Shown here piece by piece: positions 24,547 to 35,338 of a stretch of DNA of 64,000 nt. Source of the stretch: Scilla litardierei (taxonomy: Eukaryota > Streptophyta > Magnoliopsida > Asparagales > Asparagaceae); NCBI GenBank assembly GCA_030789695.1, contig CM061141.1, positions 276,031,871 to 276,095,870 of the forward strand. Direction: 5' to 3'. Position 1 is the stretch's first letter; every line of letters begins with the position of its first letter. Under the pieces are notes generated by a model. It made no database searches and was not told the origin of the DNA. It saw only the letters and a list, made by a program, of their open reading frames with translations. The position numbers and the translations under genes were made by a program.

Positions 24547-24963
24547 TTAGCCGGTGTAAGAAGGGCCACCGACCGACTAGATGACGATCCAGTCGGTCGG
24601 CAATCCTTCTTGGACCGACTAGTTAGCTTTCTAAATTTCTCAGGAGTTACTGTTTATCGTTAGTCGGTCTAAGAACGTTGGTTGACCGACTAGGTTGCAA
24701 ACTAGTCGGTCAGCAATGCTTCTTGAACCGACTAACTCATCAAATTATTTTTGTATCAGCTACTGTTCACTCTTAGTCGGTCTAAGAACGTTCATCGACC
24801 GACTAGATGCTAAACTAGTCGGTCAGTACTTGTTCATGGACCGACTAACTCTAAATCCTATTTTCGTTCAGGAGTTACTGTTTACACTTAGTCGGTCTGC
24901 GTTGGTCGACCGACCGACTAGTTGCCAAACTAGTCGGTCAGTGGTTGTTCTTTGACCGACTAG
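24547..24963. promoter_or_regulatory. Palindromic U3 array in truncated gypsy LTR (4 cassettes)
   Basis: Four cassettes with the fixed 10-14-10-8-10-14-10 plan and a period of about 114 bp, ending 43 bp before a canonical TATA box at 25007. Confidence 0.92.
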
Positions 24964-25862
24964 TCTGTGTTAAAACCCTAATTTCTAGGCAGCCGCCAGC
25001 TCAACCTATAAATACCCAACCCAATCGTTTTCTTCTTCTCCAACACGACCCTAAGCCCTAGTTTCTTCCCCTCCAAGCCCCCATCTTCCTCCAAGCTTCA
25101 ATCCTTCATTCCAAACCCTAAATCCATCATCCAATCCATCCATTCACTCTATCTACCACTCATCTTCCCCGAAATCTCACCAAAATCCATCAAATCCCCA
25201 AAATCCCCCAAAACCCTAGTTTCCTCAAACTTCTCCATTAGTTTCCAGATCTAGTCCTAGGGTTCCCCGGAGTGTTTCTTCCACCTCCTCTCGGTAAGAA
25301 ATCGATCTACCGTTGTTTTCTTATCTTATTGTAATTTTTATGAAACCCTAATAAAATACTTGTGTTTTGATGATTGTTCCCCATAACAGCGATTCCCCGT
25401 AGCCTAGCATTCGCGGAAACGAACTTTCGTAACCGTCATCCCCGGTGATAGGCAAGTGAAACTTGCATCTCTTGATTTGGGCCATGTCTTAGGCCATTAC
25501 CTTGTTTTAGCGTAAAAGAGACTAAACGGTGAAAGGATAGCCGTTTAGACGCCATTGACCTAGCTTGACAACGAAGCTTGGTCCGTCACCCTCATCATGC
25601 TTGTATGTCACGTTTAAATTCAATTAACGGTACGCAATCATTTGTTCATGTCATTGCATAGTAATAAATTATTGTGATTGTGTAGCACACGCTACAACAT
25701 TATATTCCTGGCTCGTGTTCCAGAAGCGAGCCCTGTAGTTGGAAACCCCAACGCTCGGATACCGGCTAGGCACCCACTTTTCGTGGGCACAACCCTATGC
25801 CAAATACACTTCCTGGCCCGTGATCCAGAAGCGAGCAAATGCTCGATACACGTAGGGGTGGG

Positions 25863-26026
25863 GTAAGAGATATGCGTCACCAGAGCACGAGATGGCCTGA
25901 TCCGCCACTCCAGCCTGCAGGCGAAATCTCTAGTGTTTAAGTGAGTAAGAGATATGCGTCACCAGAGCGCGAGATGGCCTGATCCGCCACTCCAGCCTGC
26001 AGGCGAAATCTCTAGTGTTTAAGTGA
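25863..26026. repeat. 82-bp tandem duplication in truncated gypsy LTR
   Basis: Copies 25863-25944 and 25945-26026 are nearly identical ('gtaagagatatgcgtcacca...'). It sits where C and D LTRs have two diverged 'gttaagcggccaatca' copies, so this part of the leader duplicates repeatedly. Confidence 0.85.
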
Positions 26027-26594
26027 TTAACAGTGATAAGTGAAAACAGTGATAAGTGATTCGTGAACTAGTGAGTTGGTAGCTTTGGCTACATTGTGCA
26101 TGCTTGTCTCTCTTTTAAACTGTTGCATCATATTCAACTGCCATGCCATTGTTTAACATTTAAATGCTAGGTTGTTAGTCACTTTCAGTTTCCTTGCTCA
26201 AGTCTTTTAGACTTGCTGACATGTGCCCCTTCTCTTTTGGGTGACGCATGTTAGACCCTGAGCCTGAGTTGCTTGCTGAGGGTGAGGTGTTTGCGGACGC
26301 CGAGCTTGAGCCCGTGTTGGACGGGGAGTACATGGACACTGGGGACCAGTCCTAGTGTCTCCGTTGTGTTTTAAATTTTGTTAAACAGTTGTTTTGTTAT
26401 CGGTGCGTGGCACCTATACTTATTTATGTCGTTGCTTTCGTTTGGCCTTATTCTGGGCCTTAGACTCTTTCTTTTTAGCCTGGTGGCTTTTCTGTGATGT
26501 TGAATATTTGTGGACAACCCTTGGGATTGGTGTTTCTTTTCCGTCTCATATTATTATTATTGTTGTTTCGATTGCAATTATTTTACATAGGTGT

Positions 26595-26984
26595 CATTTG
26601 GACCGTGGTCGTATTCTTAGACTCCCGTGCTTTTATTTCTAGCCTTTGTTGTTGTAATTGATCTCCTCCCGCTCTTTTTGCTAATGCCAAAGGGGGAGAG
26701 AATTAATAATAACAGTGTGCTAAATGATAATTCAAAGCAATTTACCATGAATCTAATTTGATATGTTAGATTCAGGGGGAGTCAAGATATAAAAATGGAG
26801 TTAGATCCTAAATTGCAATAATAGGATTCATATTTTATATTTCCCTCGTCTGCTTGATGCGTATGATTATTATTCAATACGGAACTAATGTGTCATCAAT
26901 GCAGGAGGAGTAAGTAAATTTCATTTGAATCATTATTATTGATTATTATTTATGTTGGTTTATCATCACCAAAAAGGGGGAGAA
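26595..26984 (+). promoter_or_regulatory. Element B 3' non-coding zone with clustered polypurine-like motifs
   Basis: Four purine motifs: aaagggggagagaa (26690-26703), 'tcagggggagtc' (about 26773), 'caggaggagtaag' (about 26903) and aaaaagggggagaa (26971-26984). The last abuts the 3' LTR and is the functional polypurine tract candidate. Clustering of such motifs upstream of the 3' LTR is a known Sirevirus feature and recurs in A and E. Confidence 0.8.
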
Positions 26985-28715
26985 TGTTGAGTATTGATTC
27001 CCCGGATTTGGTTTTGATGATGAGCAAACATAAATATCGTGAACTAACTCTTTGTAAGCGCAGTTATTGAGATCGTCGCCAAAACATCACGTATGTCAAA
27101 AGCGACATCTCAAGACTTCTCAATACGCGTTATCGTGTGCCTGAAGCTTCGTTGAAGCTCAAGGACCATTATTGAAGTCAAAAGTGAAGATTGAAGCTTT
27201 GAAGACGGTTCGTCATGTTTTACTTAATGTCTTCTAGTTTCATAGACTAGAATGTTAAGCCTTGAGTAGGACTTACATTATAATCTTCTTATCGCTCATA
27301 TCTTAGAGTTAGGATTATCTTAGAAGCCATTAGAAACTTTTCCGAAGCCTATCGCTTCTTCCCTCGGCTTCTAGTGCATCTTAGTTGGTTCAAGTAGAAG
27401 AACCAACCGACCAGATGACGATCTAGTCGGTTGGCAATTCCTCTTGAACTGACTAGATGTCATTGCTCAATTCAGCCTAACTCTGTTGATCAATTAGTCG
27501 GTCAAAGAAGGTTCACCGACCGACTAGATGACGATCTAGTCGGTTAGGAATCCTTCTCAGACCGACTAGTTATCATTGCCTCATTTCAGCATGAGCTACT
27601 GTTTACAGTTAGTCGGTCAAAGCACAACGACCGATCGACTAGTTGAGAAACTAGTCGGTTGGAAGTTGTTCTTAAACCGACTAGCTGTCTTTGAATCCAG
27701 CCTTACTATTTCAACTCTTAGTCGGTCAAAGAACACGCACCGACCGACTAGTTGGCAAACTAGTCGGTTGGCAAGTCTTCTTAGACTAACTAGTTCATAT
27801 CGCCTGGAATTCTCTTTATTGGCTGTCAACCTCTTAGTCGGTCCAAGAAGAATCACCGACCGACTAGTTGAGAAACTAATCGGTCAGTGATCCTTCTTTG
27901 ACCGACTAGTCTGCTTCAGAATAGAGCCGTTGGAGAATTTATTGCACGAATTTCTCGCCTCTCTCCTATCTATCCTATATATACTTGAAGGGCTTCTTCA
28001 AGGCTATCAAGGCTGATTATATTGAGACTTAGAGAAATCAAAGAGGAGCCATTCAACTCTATTTCACAGCTCTCTCTTCTCACAAGAATCTCTCCCTCAA
28101 CTTCTTGAACCCTAATTCTTCAAGAGAGATTCTCTCCATTGTGAGCCTATCAAGCTAAGAGCTTGATTCTAGTCACCATCCTCCATCCTTGCCTTCGATC
28201 GCTGATCACATTGGTGGAGCTTCAGTTTGGTGACTTCTTCTTCGTCAAAATCCATTCTTGCCCTAAATTGGTAAGTATACTCAAGGCATAGGATTTTGTG
28301 GTAAGTGTTTCATTATTTCATCTCATTCGTTATTTGAGTTTGTCTCTCAGTTGTGAGAGAGTTTGTGATACCGGGTTGTGGGAGTCACAATTTCCATTGT
28401 GTATGATTTGGTCTTGTAGATGTTTTTCTACAAGAATTTCATAGTGCAAAATCTTGGGTTAGTGGTTTCCAACTCAAGTATCCGGAGGGGATCCGGGTGG
28501 TTGGGACGTAGGATCACCGGGAACAAGTCGGGGAGACTTGGGTGGATCTGAACCCGTTACATTCTTTGTTTGCGTTGTCTATTCTTGTTGTTTGTAGTCT
28601 ATTCCGCATTGTTGTTTGTATGTTTGCACAATAATTAGGAATAGCACTCTTGATTATTTTAAAGTACTATTCACCCCCCTCTAGTACGTGTGCAGTAGCT
28701 ACGCAGGGCATTACA
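26985..28715 (+). repeat. Element B 3' LTR with palindromic array
   Basis: TGTTGAGTATTG to GGGCATTACA, 1,731 bp. Array of five cassettes at 27381-27909, TATA box at 27976-27984, leader donor gtaagtatac near 28272. The uninterrupted first cassette here (27381-27456) proves where C inserted in the other LTR. Confidence 0.93.
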
Positions 28716-28720
28716 TAACA

Positions 28721-29266
28721 TTCTACTAAACCGAAGCTAGAAGACATAAAAGTAAACACGACAAACCATCTTCAAAGCTTCAACATGAAGATTCCGAATC
28801 CCTCGACTTCAATAATACTCCTTGAGCTTCAACGAAGCTTCAGGCACAACGACCACGACATTCTGAGGAAGTCTTGGGACGTCGCTTGAGATGAATAAAT
28901 TACTTTGGCGATGATCTCCATAATTCTTCATGGTCTTGATTTTTTTATTTGAATGACTTGAATATCTCCAACGTCATAGTCTTCGAAGCTTTTGACTCAA
29001 CCATTCCTTTCTTCTCTTTGGATTGAATCTCCATTCATTTGTTGATGCCATTGGCTTGAGGTTTGAGGTAGACTTTGAGTTCTTCAAGCCAATGCTTCAC
29101 CTTTGTTGATCTACCAAGTCCTCCACTTGAATCAACACTTGTAGTCACTTTTGATCTTCTTGAATCTAATTGGTGACATTTTAGCTAACTGCAAACACAT
29201 GAGTTAGTCACAATGATTTGTGTTTGATCATCATCAAAATCAAGGTGGAGAGTCCAATACTCAACA
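28721..29266 (-). repeat. Element A 3' LTR, second part
   Basis: Resumes after the TSD taaca of B and matches 58355-58897. Ends CTCAACA at 29266 on the plus strand, which is the start (TGTTGAG) of the LTR on the minus strand. Confidence 0.9.
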
Positions 29267-30417
29267 TTCTCCCCCTTTTTAATGATGACAAACCAAATAT
29301 AAACAAAAATAATAATTGTGCATTAAATATACTTACTCCCCCTGATATCAATAATCAATAGCTTCATTCAGCAGTTAGTAGTGTGTGTATCACATGAGGT
29401 TGTGTATATATCGCATGAATGACCAGAAATAATATGCGTGCACAATACAAATCATATAGGTGATACACATCATAAACATGAGCATGATTACCAATATATA
29501 TAATATAATCAATATAAACCAAGGTAATCACCAATGCTCCCCCTGAATCATATACATGAACGATCATTCATAAAGTCTATATAATTCAAGTAATTGTTTA
29601 ACACTCAACATTTAATAAGCACATCCTTTGTTTATTTCTCTCCCCCTTTGGCATTATCCAAAAAACATGTGGGTATAGAAACAACAAAAGCAAAAATAGA
29701 GTGGAAAACACAAAGGTATATCAATTGTAAAGTTACCAATTGTAAAGTTCTCTAACGTAAAGATATCAATTGTAAAGTTACCAATAGAAAACAAGATATC
29801 AAAATAGAGATATCAAATGCAAGAGCACATATCCAACAACAACTCAACTACCCTCAATTATCACAAGAAGATAAGCAATAAGCATATGTGATAAAAGATT
29901 ACAATAGATACTAATTGTAAAGAGTAGTGTGAGCAGTGTTAGAAAAGTAACAATGCAAAAATCATGACATCACTTGTGAAAGAATAACAAGTGATCAAAT
30001 AGTGTCAAGTATACAAACAAACTCAATTATCACAAAATTTATAACATTAAGCATAATGTGATAGACTGTCCTTGAGTAATGAGCATGACATATTATATGG
30101 GCATGATTAAATACATAATGATGGAATCAAAATCATCACAATGACATAGATCAACAATTTTAGCAAATTGAGTGCATGTAAAACAATTCTATGTTTTCAT
30201 ACAAACAAAGCTATAAAATCAACATAATCGTCGAGCGACGACGTAAATATCAGAAACCAATTGTGGAAATATCATTTATAAACCGAGATCTAAGTCATAC
30301 ATAAAAAATGCAATGATAAGCATGGAATGCCAAACATGACTATGGAAATGTTTAATCATGTGTACAAAGTTATGTTATGAAATAATAACATAAATTAAGT
30401 ATAATGGCATGAGAAAC
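29267..30417 (-). other. Element A 3' interior: polypurine-like motifs, no gene
   Basis: Reverse complements of purine motifs at 29267-29280 (next to the LTR), about 29334, 29537 and 29640, the same four-part set as in B and E. A conserved motif atcgtcgagcgacga is at 30226-30240. The rest is AT-rich with repeated 'ccaattgtaaagt' words. D inserted at 30417 (gaaac here, gaaat at 52553-52557). Confidence 0.75.
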
Positions 30418-32610
30418 TGTAACGACTGGTTTTCATTTATTTGGATTATATATATTATAATATATGTTTTGGTGGATTTTCTCCTTATGTGTGGTTTCCG
30501 TCTCCGTAGCTTTCGTTATCGTTCGTTTCGTCATGATTTTCTAGCTTCTTCCTTAGAATCGTTGATCTCGGAGTAAGTCACTCATGACGACCTTCAATTT
30601 TAGAGTTAGAGTGATCTTACGGAACTTTCTGTGCACGTTAGCCGGTACAAGAAGGGAAACCGACCGACTAGATGACGATTTAGTCGGTCGGTAAACCTTC
30701 ATGGACCGACTAGTGGGCTTTGATAATTATTCAGGAGTTACTGTTTATCGTTAGTCGGTTTAAGAACATTTGTCGACCGACTAGGTTGCAAACTAGTCGG
30801 TCAGCAATCGTTCTTTAATCGAATAGCTCTATGATCATTTTGATACCAAGTACTATTCATTCTTAGTCGGTCTAAGAACGTTCGTCGACCGACTAGATGA
30901 GAAACTAGTCGGTCAGTAGTTGTTCTTTGACCGACTAAATCTAAATCCTATTTTTTGCCAGGAGTTACTGTTTACACTTAGTCGGTCTGCGTTGGTCAAC
31001 CGACTGACTAGTTCCCAAACTAGTCGGTCAGAGGTTGCTCTTTGACCGACTAATCAGTGTCGAAACCCTAATTTCTGGGCAGCAGCCAGCTCTTCCTATT
31101 TAAACCACACCCACGATTTCTTTCATCCCTCTTTCATTCTCCTGAGCCGTTTTCTCCCCCAAATCACCCTCCAACATTTCCCCAAGCCATTCCTTCCTCC
31201 CTTGGAGCTTCATTCTCGCCATTTTAGGCCGGCCACCTCCTCTAGGTCGCCGAAAAACCTCTAAAAATCCCCAAAACCCCATTTCTCCAGATTTTCTCCC
31301 CATTTTCGGATCTGAACCGTAGGTTCCCCGGATCGTTTCTTCCGTCGCCGTTCTTGCTCGGCATCGTTCTTCCGCTAACGATTCGGTAATAACTTGATTC
31401 TATAATATTCTCATAACCCATTTGTGTTTTTGTAAAACCCTAATAAAACTAGGTTGGATGTTGTTCTAATGTTGTTTTGCCATGGCAGCGACCTCTTCCC
31501 CGTAGATTAGCGTCCGTGAGACGAACCTACGTGATCGTCATCCTCGGTGCTAGGCAAGTGAAACTTGCCACTCAGGGTTTTAGGCCATGTCTTAGGCCAT
31601 TTGCTTGTTGTAGGCGTAAAGAGACTAGGCGATGAAATGATACTCGCCTAGGCACAATTTCAGGATCTAGCTTGACAACGAAGCTAGATCCGTCCTTTAT
31701 CATGTTGCATGAAACTACCATGTCATGTTTAATTTCAATTAACGGTACGCGAATTAATTGTCATGTCATTGCATTCCTTAAATGTCCCCGTGATTACGTA
31801 GCTCCGCTACACCTAACGAATTGATTGAGGCTAGGAACCTGCTTTTAGCGGGCACAACCCTACGTCAAATTGTGGACCTAACAACAAGCTCTTGTGCGGG
31901 GCAACCCTGGCTAATTTACTGAGCATCGTGTGCAGGGACCCTGGCTTGTTTACGTGTGGGAGGGGTAAGGGTTAAGCGGCCAATCAACTGGGAGTCTGCC
32001 CGATCAGCAACTTCAGTTGTAAGGCGTAAACTCTGGGTTCTGGGGTAGTGTTAAGCGGCCAATCAGTGTGAATGTCCAACAGTTCAGCTGTAAGGCGTAA
32101 ACATCTACAAATAACTTGAAAACGTGACTACTGAAAAGATTGAGAATGTTAGTAGCTTGACTACTCCTGTCACGCCATGATAATTGTTCTCTTGCACTTA
32201 TTGTTACACCATGTCTTACTTGTGCGCTCTTACCATAACTGACATGTCATGCATACTATAACTGCTAGGATGCTAGTTTACCTTTCCTTCAGTTTCCTTG
32301 CCCAAGTCTTTTAGACTTGCTGACATGTGCCCCTCTACTCTTTTGGGTGACACATGTTAGATCCTGAGCCTGACTGTGCTGCTGAGGACGTGGTGTTTGC
32401 TGGCGCTGAGTCAGAACCCACGTTCATCGAGGAGTACGTGGAAACCGGGGACCATTCTTAGTGTCTTCGTAGAGCTTTCCCTTTTGTTTTAGACTGCTGT
32501 AGTTGTCGGTGCGTAGCACCTATACTTTGTTTATGTTGTCGTTTTGTTGGCCTTGTTCTGGGCCTCTAGACTCTTTCCTTTAGCCTGGTGGCTTTTCTGG
32601 ATGTTGAACT
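30418..32610 (+). repeat. Element D 5' LTR, main part
   Basis: Palindromic array at 30638-31053 (4 cassettes), TATA-like tatttaaac at 31098-31106, leader intron candidate at 31386-31498, then 'agcctggtggctttt'. Interrupted at 32610 by E, with the last 195 bp at 45144-45338. Matches the 3' LTR closely. Confidence 0.9.
30638..31053. promoter_or_regulatory. Palindromic U3 array, element D 5' LTR (4 cassettes)
   Basis: Cassettes with 14-8-14 spacing. The spacer 'ctgtttatcgttagtcgg' (30738-30758 zone) is the same as in copia E (reverse of about 33720-33740), and the leading 'gttagccggtacaagaag' parallels E's 'gttagttggtacaagaag'. Shared spacers argue for common origin with the copia arrays. Confidence 0.92.
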
Positions 32611-34364
32611 TGTAATGCCCTACAACCTACTGCACAAGTACTAGAGGGGGGGGTGAATAGTACTTTAAAAATAACAAGGAGTATAATTCCAAATTATAGT
32701 GCAAACAACTACCAAATCAATTTGCGGAAGCTTAAATTGAATGACAACAACAAAATTAACAATGCTAACAAAAGATGTTAATGGGTTCGGATCCACCCAA
32801 GTCTCCCCGACTTGTTCCCGGTGATCCTACGTCCCAACCACCCGGATCCCCTCCGGATACTTAGGTTAGAAACCCTAACCCAAGATTTCCACTATGAATA
32901 TCTTGTGAAAAACCTTCACAAGATCAAATCATACAACAATGGCAATAGTGAATCCCACAACCCGGGATCACAACCTTCTCTCAAAACCGAGAGAATCAAC
33001 AAGCAATATAAATGAGTTTATATTGAAATAAGCAAACTTACCACAAAATCCTATACCTTGAGTTTTTCTTACCAAATAGGTGAAAGGAAGGATTTGAGGA
33101 AGATGAAGTCACCAAGACCTAGCACCAAGGAAATGACCAGCAATAGGTGCCTAGGAGAGATTTGGAGACTTGATTCAAGCTAGAGCTTGAAGGGCTCACC
33201 AAGAACAAACTTCTCTCAAGATGGATTCTAGATCTAGAATGTGAGAGAATGGGTTTCTTGTGAGGAAGAGAGCTTTAGAAATGAGTGAGAATGGCTATCT
33301 CTTTCTATCTCAATGAATCTCTTAATGGCAGCTCTAACCTAGAGAGAAATGACCTAGGTTCGTATTTATAGGGTCCCATAAAAACAAATTAGGTTAAATC
33401 CCAACGGATAGAAATCTGAGGAAACTAGTCGGTCAAAGAACAACCACTGACCGACTAGTTCATCAACTAGTCGGTCAGTCAAACAGCATGGACCGACTAA
33501 GTGAGGAACTGAGAAGAAAAAGAAATTCAGACCTAGAAATCTAGTCGGTCCAAGAAGACTTTCTGACCGACTAGTTTCACAACTAGTCGGTCAGTCAGTG
33601 AACGTAGACCGACTAAGAGGCATAATGAAATAGTCTAAATACAAGTTGACTTAGTCGGTCCAAGAACAAAAGTTGACCGACTAGATTGTCAACTAGTCGG
33701 TCACCAAACGTTCTTAGACCGACTAACGATAAACAGTAGCTTAGGAGAAATTTAGTATGAACAGTAAGTCACAATTAGTCGGTCAAAGAAGCATCACTGA
33801 CCGACTAGTTCACAAACTAGTCGGTCGGTGAGTCAACGTAGACCGACTAACTGTAAACAGTAAAGTCCAAGAAATTAAGGAATCAAACTAGTCGGTCCAA
33901 GAAGAGTTGCTGACCGACTAGATCACCATCTAGTCGGTCAGTACTTCTTCTTGTACCAACTAACATGCACAAACAAGTCCGAATCGAAGCGCGACGCTTC
34001 GAGGAAGTTAGAATGAACTTGTACTAAGATCCTAGAGCTACGATATGAGCGTTATGGAGTTAGAATTGTAAGATATACTCAAGGCTTAACATTCTATAGA
34101 TCGAAGCTAAAAGACTATAAATAAAACCCTAAAGAACGGTCTTCGAGAGCTTCGATTAATTCTTCATGACTTCCAAAACGGCGCAAGAGCTTCAACGAAG
34201 CTTTAGGCATGAATACGTGCTTTGAGAAGTCTTGAGATGTCGCTTTGAATGTTCTCGTGATTTTTGTGACGATCTCCAATACTGCGCTCACAAATTGTTA
34301 GTTCATGAATTATTTATGTTTGCTCATCATCCAAAACCAAATCCGGGGAGTCCAATATTCAACA
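32611..34364 (-). repeat. Element E 3' LTR with palindromic array
   Basis: Array of five cassettes at 33425-33963; TATA box (tataaatac on the minus strand) at 33362-33370; leader donor gtaagaaaaa near 33080 on the minus strand, at the same place as the donors in A and B. Starts TGTTGAATATTGG in element orientation. Confidence 0.92.
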
Positions 34365-35338
34365 TTCTCCCCCTTTTTGGTGATGACAAACCAACATAAA
34401 TAATAATAATAAATAATGATTCAAATGAAAAATACTTACTCCCACTGCATTGATGACACGTTAATTCCAAAATGAATATATATGAATTGCATCAATCAGA
34501 CGAGTAAGATAAATAAAGAGAATCGATTTTTGAAATATCGGATTTTGAAAATCCTTATATATATCTTAACTCCCCCTGAATCTAACATATCAAACTAGAT
34601 TCTTGGAAATTGAGTTAAATTTTCATTTGCGCTATTTATTATCATTATCTCTCCCCCTTTGGCATTATCCCAAAAATGGGGGGCATACAACGACAACAAC
34701 TAGGAAATGGAAAATCCAACATCGGGAGTCGTAGACAATGACAATGGAACTAATTGACACCAAGGGAAAAGTAATGAAATCAAATCAAGGTTTGCCAAAT
34801 TGTCCATTATCAAAAAGCGATAATTAAAATCATCAAAAATACCAAATTATTATTCATTTCTTGAATAAAGAAACATACTCTTCAATATTCAATATTCTTG
34901 GTTAAATTTGTGCATGGAAAACAATTCTATACAATTATAGAATTTCAATCTATTTAACCAAGTTTTTCAATCGTCGAGCGACGATTTTACATAGCATGGA
35001 CATTGAATGAGAATTAATGTTCACGACGAAGTAAATATCACAACATGAACATCGATGTATATATAGATAGAAACATCATGAGTACATCCAAAAAGATATC
35101 GATACATCAAATGCAACATACCCATCAAAAAGAAATACATCATACATCATTGATACAACGTCATCATGAGAACACCATCATCAACGTCCAACAACAAAAA
35201 AAATACAACAAATACTCCGACATCCAACATATCAAAATACAACAAATCAACACCCAAACTCCATCCCATCCTAACCCAAAAACACTCTCAAGAAGGTAAA
35301 TCATCCAATGAGCAGTGGAGAGTCCTCGGAACAGACGA
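34365..35338 (-). other. Element E 3' non-coding zone with purine motifs
   Basis: Reverse complements of the polypurine tract (34365-34378, ttctccccctttttgg side) and of further motifs near 34437, 34571 and 34650, the same order as in A and B. The conserved CGTCGCTCGACGAT motif lies at about 34970-34984, and 'tgcatggaaaacaattct' at 34911-34928. No gene is seen; plus-strand ORFs here have no domain. Confidence 0.8.

Larger units (their letters stand above)
24277..26578 (+). mobile_element. Truncated gypsy LTR (C/D family) inside element B
   Basis: Starts TGTAACGACTGC and follows the C/D LTR plan: palindromic array (24547-24963), TATA box (tataaata, 25007-25014), leader intron borders (25294-25389), 'cttgctcaagtc' region and 'agcctggtggctttt'. 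It stops before the usual GGGAAGCGGGGCGTGACA end, about 150 bp short. It is bracketed by an identical 16-bp repeat (24261-24276 and 26579-26594), far longer than the 5-bp TSDs elsewhere. An 82-bp tandem duplication lies at 25863-26026. Confidence 0.85.
10676..28715 (+). mobile_element. Element B: Sirevirus-like copia, gag only, plus strand
   Basis: Starts TGTTGAGTATTG and ends GGGCATTACA, flanked by the 5-bp duplication taaca (10671-10675 and 28716-28720); A's LTR reads through across the two sides. LTRs: 10676-11089 plus 20010-21342, and 26985-28715. The interior has an iMet-like primer site, a broken gag, a spacer in place of pol, a truncated gypsy LTR and a polypurine tract. No pol domains are present. 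Mobilisation would need enzymes from an E-like partner (inference). Confidence 0.92.
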
